From the NCBI GenBank assembly GCA_017160915.1, contig JACAWG010000017.1, positions 93,351-157,350 on the forward strand: DNA of 64,000 bases, read 5' to 3'. This document shows positions 19,983 to 31,689 of this stretch, piece by piece. The notes under the pieces were generated by a model. The model was not told the origin of the DNA. It ran no database searches and saw only the letters and a program-made list of their open reading frames with translations. The stretch comes from Aggregatibacter actinomycetemcomitans (GTDB taxonomy: Bacteria > Pseudomonadota > Gammaproteobacteria > Enterobacterales > Pasteurellaceae). How positions within the stretch are numbered: the stretch's first letter is position 1; each line of letters begins with the position of its first letter. The position numbers and the translations under genes are program-made.

Positions 19983-22900
19983 ATGAAAGAATTACTTAAA
20001 ATCCGTGGCTTTTTACCTTATCTTGCCATTGCATTTTTAAATGCGGGTGTGGATTTAGCGCATAAAATTACTATTCAAAACGTGCTGTTAAAAAGTTTCG
20101 ACGGCGATACGTTGGTGGTGTTGACCGCTTTAGTCAACGCTATGATTCTGCTACCTTTCGTGTTTTTATTTTCACCCGCCGGATTTATTAACGACAAATA
20201 TTCCCAAACGAAAGTCATTCGTTATGCCGCCGTCGCCGGCGTGTTGATTTCCTTTGCGATTTTCCTCAGCTACTTTTTCGGCGCATTTGAACTTGCTTTC
20301 CTGCTGACCTTGATTCTGGCGGCGCAAAGTGCGGTCTATTCTCCCGCCAAATACGGGATTATCAAATCCATTGTGGGCACGGAAAATCTGGGCGCCGCCA
20401 ACGGTATCATTCAAGCCTTAACCATCGTGGCGATTTTATTCAGTTCCTTTGCCTTCTCTTATCTTTTTGAAGCCATTTATGTGGCGGGCGACAACCCGGC
20501 AGATATTCTTTCCAGCATTTATGTGATCGGTTTCTTAATGGTGATTTTCAGTGCATTTGAAGCGGTTTTCGCCTTTAGATTACCATATTTCCCACCGGTA
20601 GAAAGTGAACAACAAACGCAATTCAGCGGCAAAAAATATTTCTCTTTAAGCTACCTAAGAGAAAACATGAAATTGGTACGTGCCGATAAAAACATCTGGT
20701 TGAGCATTGTCGGATTAAGTATTTTCTGGGGTGTTTCACAGGTGATCGTGGCGGCGTTTCCGGCGCATTACAAAATGCTGTTTAACGATGACAACGCGTT
20801 AATTATCCAAATGATTTTAGCCGTCAGCGGCATCGGTTTAATTGTCGGTTCCTACATTGCGGGCGCCATGTCCAAACACCATATTGAATTAGGCATTGTC
20901 CCCCTCGGTGCGTTAGGTTTGTTTGTTTCCTTATTTTTCCTGGCGTCTTCCGGCAATGCGCTGTTGATTAGTTTCTGTTCTTTCTGTTTCGGTTTATTCG
21001 GCGGATTATTTATCGTGCCGCTCAATGCCACCATTCAATTCTTCGCGCCGGAAGCCAAAATGGGCAAAATTATTGCCGGCAATAACTTCATACAAAACAT
21101 CGCTATGATTGGCTTCTTGCTGTTAAGCATCGCGTTTGTTTATGCGGATATTTCCACCACCGGCTTATTTATTTTCGTTTCCGTAGTCTGTTTTGTCGGT
21201 TCCTTGTATGCCATTTTGCAATTGCCGCATTTATTCACCCGTTTATTTTTATTGTTATTCCTAAAAACCGGCTATCGTTTTCATGTGGAAGGCTTGAAGA
21301 ATTTACCGCAAAGCGGCGGTGTATTGTTATTGGGCAACCATATCAGCTGGATCGACTGGTTAGTGCTGCAAGCCGCCAGCCCGCGCGCCATTAAATTCGT
21401 GATGTATCGCGGCATTTACAACAAATGGTATCTCACCTGGATTTTCAAATTCTTCAAAGTGATTCCTATCGGCGCGGGTTCCAGCAAGGAAAGCATCGAA
21501 GCCATTCGTCAATATTTGGAAAACGGCGAAGTGGTGGCGTTGTTCCCGGAAGGGCATATCAGCTATAACGGACAAATTAACGAATTCCAACGCGGCTACG
21601 AATTAAGCATTAAAGAATGGCAAGATGTATGCGTCGTGCCGTTTTATTTGCGTGGTTTGTGGGGTTCCAGCTTTTCCCGTGCGGACGAGCATTATAAAGA
21701 ACTCACCAAACAACGCGGTAAACGCGACATTATCGTGGCATTCGGTAAACCGATTCGCGAGTTTATCGATCATGTTGCCATGAAACAAAAAGTGGTGGAG
21801 TTATCATTTTCTTCTTGGGAAAGTTTTATTTCCCGTCAACAACCGTTGACCCATTATTGGCTGGAAATGGCTAAAAGCAATTTATTCCGCGAATGCGTTG
21901 CCGATAGCATGGGCACGGAACTGACCAATGGGAAATTTCTCAGTGCCGTATTGTTATTCAGTAAGCTGTTTAAACAAACGCTGAATAACGAGAAAAATAT
22001 CGGTGTATTATTGCCAAGCTCTGCCATGGGTGCCATCGTGAATATGGCGTTATTTGTGAACGGTAAAGTGCCGGTGAATCTGAATTACACCTTAAGCGAA
22101 CAAAGTATGGCGTTGGCACTGAAAAAAGCCAACATTCAACAGGTGATTACTTCCGAAAAATTCCTCGCGAAATTAACCGGCAAAGGCTTTGATTATCAGG
22201 CGCTGCTTGCCGACAAAGCGGTGATGATGGAAACATTAGGTAAGTCTATCGGCAAGACACAAAAAACGCTGGCATTTTTGACCGCACTTTTTGTCCCGGC
22301 GGGCTGGATTAAATTACTGAATTTTGCCGATGTAAGCCTGAACGACACCGCAACGATCTTATTCAGCAGCGGCAGTGAAGGGGTGCCGAAAGGCATTGAA
22401 TTAACCCATAAAAATTTATTAACCAACATTCGTCAAATCAGTGACTTATTGAATTTCAGAAAAGACGATGTGATTTTAAATTCCTTGCCGATTTTCCATT
22501 CTTTCGGGTTAACCGTGACAACGTTACTTCCGTTATGTGAAGGGGTGAAAATGGTGAGTGTGCCCGATCCGACGGACGGCGCCGCTGTGGGCAAAATGGC
22601 GGCGCGCCATAATGCCAGCATTTTATTCGGCACTTCAACGTTTTTCCGTCTGTACAATCGAAATAAAAAATTGCACCCGCTAATGTTCCAAAATATCCGA
22701 ATGGTGGTTGCAGGCGCGGAAAAACTGAAAGCGGACGTAAAAGAAGCGTTCCGTTTGAAATTCGGCTTAGACATTTATGAAGGCTACGGCACCACAGAAA
22801 CTGCGCCGGTTGCGGCGGTGAATATGCCGAATATTCTGGAAAAAGAAACCTTAAAAGAACTGACCTTTAATAAGCAGGGTTCCGTCGGCTTACCGTTGCC

Positions 22901-23444
22901 GGGCACCATTATTAAAATTGTGGATCCGGAAAGCCTGCGGGAACTTGCTACCGGTGAAGACGGTTTAATTTTAATCGGCGGTGGACAGGTAATGAAAGGC
23001 TACTTGAACGATGCCGAGAAAACCGCCGAAGTGATTGCCGAAATCGACGGTGTGCGTTATTACAAGACAGGCGACAAAGGGCATATTGACGAAAACGGTT
23101 TTATTACTATCGTTGACCGTTATTCCCGCTTTGCTAAAGTCGGCGGCGAAATGATTAGTTTAGGCAGTGTTGAAGAACAAATTGCGCAGGTTTTAAATGA
23201 TGAGGTGCAATTTACCGCCGCCAACGTGCCGAATGAGAAAAAAGGCGAAGCCGTGGTGCTTTTAGTGAAAACCGAATTGGATATTAATGCGGTCGTGGAT
23301 ACCTTAAAAAATTCAGCTATACCGCCGTTAATGCAACCGTCTTTTGTCTTTAAAGTGGATGAAATCCCGACCTTGGCAAGCGGTAAGGTGGATTTCAAAG
23401 GGGCGAAAAAACTCGCCACCACATTGGTGCAACATAACGAATAA
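19983..23444 (+). CDS. aas: Trifunctional phospholipid recycling protein: LplT-like MFS + acyltransferase + acyl-ACP synthetase
   Basis: 1153 residues from the ATG at 19983 (AGGA eight bases upstream; the TTG at 19953 is inside a USS). Three domains: residues about 1-420 an MFS permease resembling lysophospholipid transporter LplT; about 430-620 a PlsC acyltransferase with NHISWIDW (H-x4-D) and FPEGHIS; about 650-1150 an AMP-forming acyl-ACP synthetase with [18 protein letters not shown] and YGTTETAPV. In E. coli, lplT and aas are separate neighbouring genes that import lyso-PE across the inner membrane and reacylate it. Here the whole pathway is one polypeptide lying between mukF and mukE. 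Confidence 0.93.
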   Translation: MKELLKIRGFLPYLAIAFLNAGVDLAHKITIQNVLLKSFDGDTLVVLTALVNAMILLPFVFLFSPAGFINDKYSQTKVIRYAAVAGVLISFAIFLSYFFGAFELAFLLTLILAAQSAVYSPAKYGIIKSIVGTENLGAANGIIQALTIVAILFSSFAFSYLFEAIYVAGDNPADILSSIYVIGFLMVIFSAFEAVFAFRLPYFPPVESEQQTQFSGKKYFSLSYLRENMKLVRADKNIWLSIVGLSIFWGVSQVIVAAFPAHYKMLFNDDNALIIQMILAVSGIGLIVGSYIAGAMSKHHIELGIVPLGALGLFVSLFFLASSGNALLISFCSFCFGLFGGLFIVPLNATIQFFAPEAKMGKIIAGNNFIQNIAMIGFLLLSIAFVYADISTTGLFIFVSVVCFVGSLYAILQLPHLFTRLFLLLFLKTGYRFHVEGLKNLPQSGGVLLLGNHISWIDWLVLQAASPRAIKFVMYRGIYNKWYLTWIFKFFKVIPIGAGSSKESIEAIRQYLENGEVVALFPEGHISYNGQINEFQRGYELSIKEWQDVCVVPFYLRGLWGSSFSRADEHYKELTKQRGKRDIIVAFGKPIREFIDHVAMKQKVVELSFSSWESFISRQQPLTHYWLEMAKSNLFRECVADSMGTELTNGKFLSAVLLFSKLFKQTLNNEKNIGVLLPSSAMGAIVNMALFVNGKVPVNLNYTLSEQSMALALKKANIQQVITSEKFLAKLTGKGFDYQALLADKAVMMETLGKSIGKTQKTLAFLTALFVPAGWIKLLNFADVSLNDTATILFSSGSEGVPKGIELTHKNLLTNIRQISDLLNFRKDDVILNSLPIFHSFGLTVTTLLPLCEGVKMVSVPDPTDGAAVGKMAARHNASILFGTSTFFRLYNRNKKLHPLMFQNIRMVVAGAEKLKADVKEAFRLKFGLDIYEGYGTTETAPVAAVNMPNILEKETLKELTFNKQGSVGLPLPGTIIKIVDPESLRELATGEDGLILIGGGQVMKGYLNDAEKTAEVIAEIDGVRYYKTGDKGHIDENGFITIVDRYSRFAKVGGEMISLGSVEEQIAQVLNDEVQFTAANVPNEKKGEAVVLLVKTELDINAVVDTLKNSAIPPLMQPSFVFKVDEIPTLASGKVDFKGAKKLATTLVQHNE

Positions 23445-23464
23445 ACACAAAACAGAGAAACAAC

Positions 23465-24205
23465 ATGACAGAAAATAACCTAGATGTAATTTCCCCGAAA
23501 TTGGCAGCCGCCATTGCCAATCCGTTATTTCCGGCTGTGGATAGCCAATTGCGTTCCGGTAAACATATCGGCACGGAACATTTGGATAACCACGCCTTTT
23601 TATTAGATTTTCAATCGGAGCTGGATTTGTTTTATCGTCGTTATAACGTGGAACTTATCCGTGCGCCGGAAGGTTTTTTCTATTTACGCCCGAAAGCGAC
23701 GACATTAATCGCCCGCTCCGTGTTAACGGAATTGGAAATGTTGGTGGGTAAAGTGTTGTGTTATTTGTATTTAAGCCCGGAACGCTTGGCGCAGCAGGGG
23801 ATTTTCAGCACGCAGGAAGTGTATGACGAGTTGCTGAATTTAGCCGATGAAAGCAAATTGCTGAAGGCGGTGAATCAGCGTTCCAGCGGTTCTGATTTGG
23901 ATAAGCAAAAATTAGCGGAAAAAGTGCGGGCGGCAATCGGTCGTTTGCGCCGTTTGGGTATGATTTACACCGTAGGCGAGCCGAATAGCGGTAAATTTAC
24001 CATTTCCGAATCCGTATTCCGCTTTGGCGCGGAAGTGCGTGCCGGCGATGATCCGATTGAAGCGCAATTACGTTTAATTCGCGATGGTGAGGCGGCAACC
24101 CCGCAATCCTTACAGGCAGAAAAGCAGGCGTTACAAAATGATGCCGAAAACAGCGAAAATGATGCGGAAGTTGAAGAAGAATTCGTAGAAGAGGAACAAG
24201 AATAA
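23465..24205 (+). CDS. mukE: Chromosome partition protein MukE
   Basis: 246 residues. Winged-helix (KITE) subunit that binds MukF and regulates the MukB ATPase. Motifs such as [21 protein letters not shown] and [15 protein letters not shown] are MukE hallmarks. The C terminus is very acidic, as usual. It starts 20 bases after the aas-type gene and its TAA overlaps the mukB ATG by one base. Confidence 0.96.
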   Translation: MTENNLDVISPKLAAAIANPLFPAVDSQLRSGKHIGTEHLDNHAFLLDFQSELDLFYRRYNVELIRAPEGFFYLRPKATTLIARSVLTELEMLVGKVLCYLYLSPERLAQQGIFSTQEVYDELLNLADESKLLKAVNQRSSGSDLDKQKLAEKVRAAIGRLRRLGMIYTVGEPNSGKFTISESVFRFGAEVRAGDDPIEAQLRLIRDGEAATPQSLQAEKQALQNDAENSENDAEVEEEFVEEEQE

Positions 24206-27200
24206 TGACTGAAGAATTATCCCTGGAAAATGATGTAATGGATACGGCGGCTGAAACCGCGCCTGTTATCTTTAGCCAAAACAGTGGGGTAGAACGCGGT
24301 AAATTCCGTTCTCTAACGCTCATCAACTGGAACGGTTTTTTCGCCCGCACCTTTGATTTGGACGAATTGGTTACCACCTTATCGGGCGGTAACGGTGCCG
24401 GTAAATCCACTACCATGGCGGGATTTGTGACGGCGTTAATTCCCGATTTAACTTTATTGCATTTCCGCAACACCACGGAAGCCGGGGCAACCAGCGGTTC
24501 ACGTGATAAAGGCTTGCACGGGAAATTGCGTCCTGGCGTTTGTTATGCCGCGCTGGACACCATTAACTCCCGTCATCAACGTGTGATCGTCGGCGTGCGT
24601 TTGCAACAGGTGGCGGGACGCGACAAGAAAGTGGATTTAAAAACCTTCTCTATTCAAGGCGTAGAATTATCGGTAAATCCGACCGCACTTTTCACCGAAA
24701 CCATCAATGAACGTCAAGCCCGCGTACTGACTTTAAATGAATTAAAAGACAAAGTGGAACTGGGCGGTGCGCAATTTAAGCAATACCATTCCATCACCGA
24801 TTACCACGGCATGATGTTCGACTTGGGGATCATTCCGAAACGCTTACGTTCTTCTTCCGATCGCAGCAAATTCTACAAACTCATTGAAGCCTCGTTATAC
24901 GGCGGTATTTCCAGTGCTATTACCCGTTCTTTGCGGGATTACTTGTTGCCGGAAAACCTCGGCGTGAAAAAAGCCTTCCAAGACATGGAAAGCGCTTTGC
25001 GTGAAAACCGCATGACGCTGGAAGCCATTAAAGTGACCCAAGCGGATCGCGATTTATTCAAGCATTTAATCACCGAGTCCACCAATTATGTAGCGGCGGA
25101 TTACATGCGCAACGCCAACGAGCGCCGTGGCAACATCGAAAGCGCGTTAAATTTCCGTCAGGAGTGGTATAAAGCCAAATCCGAACAGGATTTATCGCAA
25201 CATCGCTTGGTGGATTTAAGCCGTGAAGCTGCCGAATTGGCGGAAAATGAAAAAACCTTGGAAGTGGATCACCAAAGCGCGCTAGATCATTTGAATTTAG
25301 TGTTGAATGCCTTACGCCATCAGGAAAAAATTTCCCGCTATCAGGAAGATGTCAGTGAACTGACCGAGCGTTTGGAAGAGCAAAAAATGGTGGTGGAAAC
25401 TGCCAATGAGCAGTTAGAAGAAAGCCAGGCGCAATTTGAACAAACGGAACAGGAAGTGGATAATCTGCGTTCGCAATTGGCGGATTATCAACAGGCATTA
25501 GATGCGCAACAAACCCGCGCATTGCAATATCAACAAGCCATTCAAGCCTTAGAAAAAGCCAAAACGTTGTGCGGTTTGGCGGATTTAGCCGTGAAAAATG
25601 TGGATGTTTATCACGAAGAATTTGAAGCGCAAGCAGACGTGCTGACGGATAAAGTGCTTGAACTTGAACAAAAAATGTCTATTTCCGAGGCGGCAAAAAC
25701 ACAATTCGACAAAGCCTACCAATTGGTTTGCAAAATCGCCGGCGATGTGCCGCGTTCCGCCGCTTGGGAGAGTGCGAAAGAATTGCTGCGCGAATATCCG
25801 ACCCAGAAACTGCAAGCACAACAAACACCACAATTACGCGCCAAATTACATGAGTTGGAACAGCGTCTGAATCAACAACAAAGTGCGGTCAGATTATTAA
25901 AAGATTTTAATCAACGTGCGAACCAGAACTTAGAAACGGCGGACGAATTAGAAGCATTTTACGGCGAGCAAGATGCCTTAATTGAGGATTTGTCGGCTGA
26001 ACTTTCGGACTTAGTGGAGCAGCGTTCAACCCTGCGCCAAAAACGTGAAAATTTGACCGCACTTTATGAGGAAAACGCCCGTAAAGCGCCGGCATGGCTC
26101 ACGGCGCAAGCTGCCTTGGAACGATTGCAAGATCAAAGCGGTGAACAATTTACCGACAGCCAGGACGTGATGAATTTCATGCAGGTGCAGTTGGTTAAAG
26201 AACGTGAATTCACCATGGAGCGCGATCAGCTTGAGTTACAGCGCCAGCAACTAGACGAACAAATCAGCCGTTTAAGCCAACCGGACGGTTCCGAAGATGC
26301 CCGTTTGAATGTGCTGGCGGAACGTTTCGGCGGCGTGTTACTGTCCGAATTGTATGATGATGTGCCGATTGAAGACGCACCTTATTTCTCCGCTTTATAC
26401 GGCCCGGCGCGCCATGCCATTGTGGTGCGCGATTTAGCGGCGGTAAAAGAACAACTTGCCAATCTGGAAGATTGTCCGGAAGATTTGTATCTCATCGAAG
26501 GTGATCCAGCGGCATTTGACGACAGCGTACTTTCCGCGCAGGAACTGGAACTGGGCGTTGTGGTACAGGTATCCGATCGTGAATTGCGTTATTCCAAATT
26601 CCCGGAAATTCCGTTATTCGGTCGCGCCGCCCGTGAAAAACATTTGGAAGAGTTGCAGGCAAAACGTGAGGAAGTCGCAGAACAGTATGCGCAACGCGCG
26701 TTTGACGTACAAAAATGTCAACGTTTACACGAACATTTCAGCCAATTCGTCGGTTTACATTTAGCGTTGGCGTTCCAGGATAATCCGGAACAGGTCATGG
26801 CGCAGACCAATCAGCAACGCAATGAAATTGAACGTGAATTAAATCAATTATTGACCGGCGAACAGCAAATTCGTATTCGTTTGGATGATGCGAAAGAGCG
26901 TATGCAGTTGTTAAATAAATTAATTCCGCAATTACCATTACTGGCGGATGACAGTCTGACCGATCGCATTGAAGAATGCCGTGAACAGCTGGATTTAGCC
27001 GAACAGGATGAATTATTTATCCGTCAACACGGCGTCACGTTGTCACAATTAGAACCCATTGCGAATACCTTGCAAAGCGATCCAGAGAATTATGAGCACT
27101 TAAAAGCCGATTATGAGCAAGCCATTCAACTGCAAAAACAGGTGCAACAAAAAGTGTTTGCTTTGGCGGATGTAGTGCAACGTAAAGCCCATTTCAACTA

Positions 27201-28695
27201 TGCGGAAAGCGTACAGACGGAAACGTCCGAATTAAATGAACAATTACGCGCCCGCTTGGAGCAAATGCAACAACAGCGGGAAACTCAGCGTGAACAATTA
27301 CGCCAGGTTCAGGCGCAATACGCGCAATATAATCAAGTGTTGATTCAGTTACAAAGTTCTTTCAACAGCAAAAATCAAATGTTGCAGGAATTAATGCAGG
27401 AAATCGGCGAATTGGGCGTACGTGCCGACGAAGGCGCGGAAGAACGGGCGAAAATCCGTCGAGACGAGTTGTATCAACAACTTTCCACTAATCGCCAGCG
27501 CCGTTCATACATTGAAAAACAATTAACCCTTATTGAAAGCGAAGCGGAAAATCTTACCCGTCGCATTCGTAAAGCGGAACGGGACTATAAGACCCAGCGG
27601 GAGCTGGTGACGGCGGCTAAAATGAGCTGGTGTGTGGTGCTTCGCTTATCCCGCAACTCTGATGTGGAAAAACGCTTAAATCGCCGTGAATTGGCGTATT
27701 TATCCGCCGATGAGCTACGTTCCATGTCGGATAAAGCCCTTGGTGCGTTGCGTACGGCGGTTGCCGATAACGAATACCTGCGCGATGCCTTACGTTTATC
27801 GGAAGATAGCCGCAAACCGGAAAATAAAGTACGGTTCTTTATTGCGGTATATCAGCACCTGCGCGAACGTATCCGTCAGGATATTCTGAAAACCGATGAC
27901 CCGATTGATGCTATCGAGCAAATGGAAATCGAGCTTTCCCGCTTAACGGAAGAGTTAACCGGTCGTGAACAAAAACTGGCGATCAGCTCCGAAAGTGTGG
28001 CGAACATTATGCGTAAAACCATTCAACGTGAACAAAACCGCATTCGTATGTTGAACCAAGGGTTACAAAATATCGCTTTCGGTCAGGTAAAATCGGTGCG
28101 TCTGGTGGTAAACATTCGCGATACGCACGCCATGTTGTTGGATGCGCTTTCCGGCAATCAATCGGATTATCAGGATTTGTTCACCGATAATCGCATGACC
28201 TTCTCCGAAGCCATTGCGAAATTGTATCAACGCCTGAATCCGCATATTGATGTGGGGCAACGCACGGCACAAACCATCGGGGAAGAATTACTGGATTACC
28301 GTAATTACCTCGATTTGGAAGTAGAGGTGTACCGCGGCGCAGACGGTTGGTTACGCGCGGAAAGCGGCGCATTATCCACCGGGGAAGCCATCGGTACCGG
28401 GATGTCCATCCTCTTAATGGTGGTACAAAGCTGGGAAGAAGAAAGCCGCCGTATTCGCGGCAAAGATATTGTGCCGTGCCGCTTATTGTTCTTGGACGAA
28501 GCGGCGCGTTTGGATGCCAAATCCATTTCCACCCTGTTCGAGCTTTGCGAACGACTTGATATGCAATTGCTCATCGCCGCCCCGGAAAATATCAGCCCGG
28601 AAAAAGGCACAACCTATAAACTGGTGCGGAAAATTTCCGGCAATCACGAACACGTTCACGTGGTCGGCTTACGCGGATTCGGCGCAGCAGAGTAG
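24205..28695 (+). CDS. mukB: Chromosome partition protein MukB (SMC-like ATPase)
   Basis: 1496 residues, typical. Head half with Walker [10 protein letters not shown] at about 60-68, long coiled coils (about 300-650 and 770-1120) around a hinge (about 650-770), and the C-terminal head half with signature [10 protein letters not shown] and Walker [12 protein letters not shown] (about 1427-1437). Works with MukE and MukF to compact and segregate the chromosome. Contains at least three USS cores (near 24681, 25881 and 26056). Ends at a USS-pair terminator. Confidence 0.98.
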   Translation: MTEELSLENDVMDTAAETAPVIFSQNSGVERGKFRSLTLINWNGFFARTFDLDELVTTLSGGNGAGKSTTMAGFVTALIPDLTLLHFRNTTEAGATSGSRDKGLHGKLRPGVCYAALDTINSRHQRVIVGVRLQQVAGRDKKVDLKTFSIQGVELSVNPTALFTETINERQARVLTLNELKDKVELGGAQFKQYHSITDYHGMMFDLGIIPKRLRSSSDRSKFYKLIEASLYGGISSAITRSLRDYLLPENLGVKKAFQDMESALRENRMTLEAIKVTQADRDLFKHLITESTNYVAADYMRNANERRGNIESALNFRQEWYKAKSEQDLSQHRLVDLSREAAELAENEKTLEVDHQSALDHLNLVLNALRHQEKISRYQEDVSELTERLEEQKMVVETANEQLEESQAQFEQTEQEVDNLRSQLADYQQALDAQQTRALQYQQAIQALEKAKTLCGLADLAVKNVDVYHEEFEAQADVLTDKVLELEQKMSISEAAKTQFDKAYQLVCKIAGDVPRSAAWESAKELLREYPTQKLQAQQTPQLRAKLHELEQRLNQQQSAVRLLKDFNQRANQNLETADELEAFYGEQDALIEDLSAELSDLVEQRSTLRQKRENLTALYEENARKAPAWLTAQAALERLQDQSGEQFTDSQDVMNFMQVQLVKEREFTMERDQLELQRQQLDEQISRLSQPDGSEDARLNVLAERFGGVLLSELYDDVPIEDAPYFSALYGPARHAIVVRDLAAVKEQLANLEDCPEDLYLIEGDPAAFDDSVLSAQELELGVVVQVSDRELRYSKFPEIPLFGRAAREKHLEELQAKREEVAEQYAQRAFDVQKCQRLHEHFSQFVGLHLALAFQDNPEQVMAQTNQQRNEIERELNQLLTGEQQIRIRLDDAKERMQLLNKLIPQLPLLADDSLTDRIEECREQLDLAEQDELFIRQHGVTLSQLEPIANTLQSDPENYEHLKADYEQAIQLQKQVQQKVFALADVVQRKAHFNYAESVQTETSELNEQLRARLEQMQQQRETQREQLRQVQAQYAQYNQVLIQLQSSFNSKNQMLQELMQEIGELGVRADEGAEERAKIRRDELYQQLSTNRQRRSYIEKQLTLIESEAENLTRRIRKAERDYKTQRELVTAAKMSWCVVLRLSRNSDVEKRLNRRELAYLSADELRSMSDKALGALRTAVADNEYLRDALRLSEDSRKPENKVRFFIAVYQHLRERIRQDILKTDDPIDAIEQMEIELSRLTEELTGREQKLAISSESVANIMRKTIQREQNRIRMLNQGLQNIAFGQVKSVRLVVNIRDTHAMLLDALSGNQSDYQDLFTDNRMTFSEAIAKLYQRLNPHIDVGQRTAQTIGEELLDYRNYLDLEVEVYRGADGWLRAESGALSTGEAIGTGMSILLMVVQSWEEESRRIRGKDIVPCRLLFLDEAARLDAKSISTLFELCERLDMQLLIAAPENISPEKGTTYKLVRKISGNHEHVHVVGLRGFGAAE

Positions 28696-28706
28696 TTTGA
28701 TAAAAG

Positions 28707-28752
28707 AAAAAGTGCGGTTAAAAAATAAAGTGTTTTTTGACCGCACTTTTAC
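28707..28752 (+). terminator. USS-pair terminator after mukB
   Basis: AAAAGTGCGGT and ACCGCACTTTT arms with nested AAAAAA/TTTTTT between them form a long stem closing with a T run. Confidence 0.8.
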
Positions 28753-28784
28753 TATAAAAAGCCTAATAACCTAAGGAGTTTTTT

Positions 28785-29183
28785 ATGCCTAGACGCTTAA
28801 CGCAAACACCAATAAACACACATAGCACAATGAAAAATGTCGCATTTGAAAGCCAAGTTGTTGCTTGGTTAATGCATGATGGATGGCAAGTTTTTACGCC
28901 GGTCTTGGATAACTGGCATAAAACAGATATTTTAATTTCCGATGGGGAGCAGTATTTTAGAATTCAAATAAAAACGACTAAAGCTGAAAAAGGTAAAAAG
29001 ACAGAAATAGAGAACTGTTGGAAAGATTCGAAAGTAGATTATGTTATTTATTTTGCTAGGGAAGGTGAGTGGGGTTATATACTTCCAGCCTTTACTGAGC
29101 AAAAAAGACAGCTAAATCATGAAGAACATAAATTTTTTGAGTTAAAAAGAAAAGAATTCTTAACTGCATTCCACACAGTCTAA
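28785..29183 (+). CDS. Small PD-(D/E)XK-like nuclease domain protein
   Basis: 132 residues. The arrangement FESQVVAWLMHDGW, KTDILISDGEQYFRIQIKTT (about residues 46-66) gives a conserved Glu in helix 1, Asp in TDILI and a Q-x-K in the following strand. This resembles the PD-(D/E)XK fold, especially the group I intron-associated and Hjc/Mrr-like subfamilies. AAGGAG eight bases upstream fixes the ATG; the in-frame ATG at 28830 could give a shorter form. Codon use (AGA, ATA, AAA-rich) and composition are more AT-rich than the muk genes before it, suggesting acquisition. No methylase or partner is adjacent. Nuclease activity is inferred, not shown. Confidence 0.6.
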   Translation: MPRRLTQTPINTHSTMKNVAFESQVVAWLMHDGWQVFTPVLDNWHKTDILISDGEQYFRIQIKTTKAEKGKKTEIENCWKDSKVDYVIYFAREGEWGYILPAFTEQKRQLNHEEHKFFELKRKEFLTAFHTV

Positions 29184-29201
29184 ATGTTGTAAGGAGTAAA
29201 A

Positions 29202-30155
29202 ATGCACAATCTCATTATCGCCGTCCTCTGTAGCGTAGCGGTTTCCGTACTGTTGAAAGTCGCCCGCAAGCGTAATATCGTTATTCAACAAGCTATTGCA
29301 TTTAACTATATTGTTGCGTTGTCACTTTCTTGGTTTTTGTTAAAACCGGATTTCAAAGGGCTTGCGTTTACGGATTTCATCGCACAAAGTGAAAATACGC
29401 CGATTTTCTTGGCATTAGGTATTTTATTGCCGAGCGTATTTATTATTATGTCCAAAGCGGTGGAATTCGCCGGTATTGTGCGTTCCGATGCAGCACAACG
29501 TTTATCCTTGTTCTTACCGATTCTCGCCGCATTTTTAATCTTTCATGAAACCTTAAGCCAACCAAAACTCGTCGGAATTGTATTGGCGTTTATCGGGTTA
29601 TTTTGCCTATTAAGCAAACCGAATCCACAAAGTGCGGTTGACAAAAAACAACGTTTTTTGAACGTTGGCTGTGCCAACGGCCCCGAAGGGGTGAGTAAGC
29701 GAACGAGTGAGCTTACGAATAATTTTAAAGGTGTTTTAGGATTAGTCGGCGTATGGTTCGGCTACGGTATTATTGATATTTTGTTCAAACAAGTGGCAAA
29801 AAGTGGCGGTGCATTCCCAACAACCTTGTTTATTGCGTTCTCGTTGGCAGCCTGCATTATGTTCATTTATTTGCTATTTAAACAAACCAAATGGAATGTG
29901 GCGAGCTTCGTGGGCGGCATTATTTTAGGTGTGCTGAATTTCTTTAATATTTTGTTTTACATTAAAGCGCATCAAAGTTTTGGCTCCAACCCAACGTTGG
30001 TTTTTGCCGGCATGAATATCGGCGTAATTTGTTTAGGCACTCTCACAGGTGCATTAATTTTTAAAGAAAAAATAAGCAAAATTAACTGGTTAGGTATTGT
30101 GTTTAGCTTAACGGCAATCTTTTGTTTGTATTATTTAGATAAAATTTTGGCTTAG
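29202..30155 (+). CDS. EamA/DMT-superfamily transporter with loop insertion
   Basis: 317 residues with ten hydrophobic segments in two similar halves, the EamA (drug/metabolite transporter) pattern. HETLSQPKLVGIVLAFIGLF closes the first half and KEKISKINWLGIVFSL the second. Substrate unknown. The linker between halves (residues about 142-175) holds a USS and a run of three short perfect hairpins at DNA level, read through in frame; it makes the protein longer than usual for the family. Starts 18 bases after the small nuclease-like gene and ends just before sbcB. Confidence 0.88.
   Translation: MHNLIIAVLCSVAVSVLLKVARKRNIVIQQAIAFNYIVALSLSWFLLKPDFKGLAFTDFIAQSENTPIFLALGILLPSVFIIMSKAVEFAGIVRSDAAQRLSLFLPILAAFLIFHETLSQPKLVGIVLAFIGLFCLLSKPNPQSAVDKKQRFLNVGCANGPEGVSKRTSELTNNFKGVLGLVGVWFGYGIIDILFKQVAKSGGAFPTTLFIAFSLAACIMFIYLLFKQTKWNVASFVGGIILGVLNFFNILFYIKAHQSFGSNPTLVFAGMNIGVICLGTLTGALIFKEKISKINWLGIVFSLTAIFCLYYLDKILA
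29629..29720. repeat. Palindromic element inside the EamA gene
   Basis: After a USS (AAAGTGCGGT near 29629) come three adjacent hairpins: GTTGGC/GCCAAC (29664-29678), CCCC/GGGG with a GAA loop (29681-29691) and GTAAGC/GCTTAC (29695-29716). All is in frame and lies in a hydrophilic linker. No second copy was seen in the window. Confidence 0.65.
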
Positions 30156-30166
30156 ATTTGAGAAAA

Positions 30167-31594
30167 ATGATGGCAAAAAACGACTTTAGTTTTTTTATTT
30201 ATGATTACGAAAGTTTTGGGGTCAACCCTGCAACAGATCGTCCGGCACAATTCGGTGGCATTCGCACTGACGCGGATTTTAATATTATTAGTGAACCGAT
30301 TGTTCTTTATTGCAAGCAAACCAACGATTATTTGCCTGCACCGGAAGCGGTTTTAGTCACCGGAATTACACCACAGGAATGCAATGAAAAAGGGCTGTCG
30401 GAGCCGGAGTTTGCCGCCCGTATTTTACAAGATTTTAGCCAACCGAATACTTGCGTGATGGGCTTCAATAACATTCGTTATGACGATGAAATGACCCGTT
30501 ATACGTTTTACCGTAATTTTATCGATCCTTATGAATATAGCTGGAAAAACGGCAATTCCCGTTGGGATTTGCTGGATTTGGTACGTGCTTGTTATGCATT
30601 GCGCCCGGACGGTATTGAATGGCCTTTAGATGATGAAGGTATGCCGAGTTTCCGCCTAGAAAAACTGACGGAAGCCAATGGAATAGCGCACGATAATGCA
30701 CATGATGCCATGTCAGATGTGTATGCCACCATTGAAATGGCGAAGCTCATCAAGCAGAAACAGCTTAAATTATTCCAATATTTCTTTGAAAATCGGGGCA
30801 AAAAGGAGGTTGAAAAGCTCATCGATACTGCAGAAATGACACCATTGGTACATGTGTCGGGAATGTTGGGAAATTATCGCGGAAATACCACGTTAATTGC
30901 ACCTTTAGCCTGGCATCCGACGAATAAAAATGCCGTTATTGTCTGTGATTTAACTGCCAATATTGATGATTTATTAACAAAATCGGCAGAGGAGTTGCGT
31001 GAAAATCTTTACACCAAAAAAGAAACCTTATTGGCTGCCGGTGCATTGCCTGTGCCGTTGAAGCTCATTCATATCAACAAATGTCCAATTGTTGCGCCGG
31101 CTAAAACTTTATTGCCGCAAAACGCCGAACGTTTAGGCATTGATCAGGAATTATGCGCAAAAAATCGACAACGTTTGCAGGAGGCAAGAGATATTCGCCA
31201 AAAAGTAATGGATATTTTTCATCAGGAGCGTGAATTTGACGTTTCCGATAATGTTGAAACCGAACTGTATAACGGCTTTTTTAGTGACGCAGATAAAAAC
31301 AATATGGCGATTTTACGGAGCTTGGAACCCGAAAAATTGGCTGAGCATAATCTTAGTTTTCAAGACCCACGAATCCCTGAATTGTTGTTCCATTATCGTG
31401 CCAGACATTTCTATCGTACATTGAACCGTGCGGAACAAATTAAATGGCAAAAATACTGCCGTAAAAAATTAGATGCCGAGGCTTTGCAATTTGAACAACG
31501 TCTTCAAGAATTGGCCGAACAATATTCCAACAATGAAGAGAATCTTATGTTATTGCAAAAAGTCTATGAATATGGAGCCAAAATAATCGGTTAA
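30167..31594 (+). CDS. sbcB: Exodeoxyribonuclease I
   Basis: 3'-5' single-strand exonuclease used in recombination and mismatch repair. 475 residues. DEDDh motifs: YDYESFG near residue 12 (Asp and Glu ligands), MGFNNIRYDDEM (about 103-114) and AHDAMSDVYAT (about 181-191), followed by the SH3-like and C-terminal helical domains. Two successive ATGs (30167 and 30170) are possible starts; the TTG at 30158 is less likely. Confidence 0.96.
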   Translation: MMAKNDFSFFIYDYESFGVNPATDRPAQFGGIRTDADFNIISEPIVLYCKQTNDYLPAPEAVLVTGITPQECNEKGLSEPEFAARILQDFSQPNTCVMGFNNIRYDDEMTRYTFYRNFIDPYEYSWKNGNSRWDLLDLVRACYALRPDGIEWPLDDEGMPSFRLEKLTEANGIAHDNAHDAMSDVYATIEMAKLIKQKQLKLFQYFFENRGKKEVEKLIDTAEMTPLVHVSGMLGNYRGNTTLIAPLAWHPTNKNAVIVCDLTANIDDLLTKSAEELRENLYTKKETLLAAGALPVPLKLIHINKCPIVAPAKTLLPQNAERLGIDQELCAKNRQRLQEARDIRQKVMDIFHQEREFDVSDNVETELYNGFFSDADKNNMAILRSLEPEKLAEHNLSFQDPRIPELLFHYRARHFYRTLNRAEQIKWQKYCRKKLDAEALQFEQRLQELAEQYSNNEENLMLLQKVYEYGAKIIG

Positions 31595-31654
31595 AAGTGC
31601 GGTCAAAATTTTTAGTATTTTACATTACGAGACACTGTCACGAATATAGCTTAA

Positions 31655-31685
31655 AACACGCTAAAGAAATTTAGCGTGTTTTTTA
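31655..31685 (+). terminator. Terminator after sbcB
   Basis: AACACGCTAAA (31655-31665) and TTTAGCGTGTT (31670-31680) with a four-base loop, then a T run. Confidence 0.9.
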
Positions 31686-31689
31686 TGAT

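Noticed and set aside
29664..29716. Three adjacent hairpins that could suggest a tRNA cloverleaf
   Set aside because: Stem and loop lengths do not fit D, anticodon and T arms, no acceptor stem closes them, and the reading frame of the transporter runs through.
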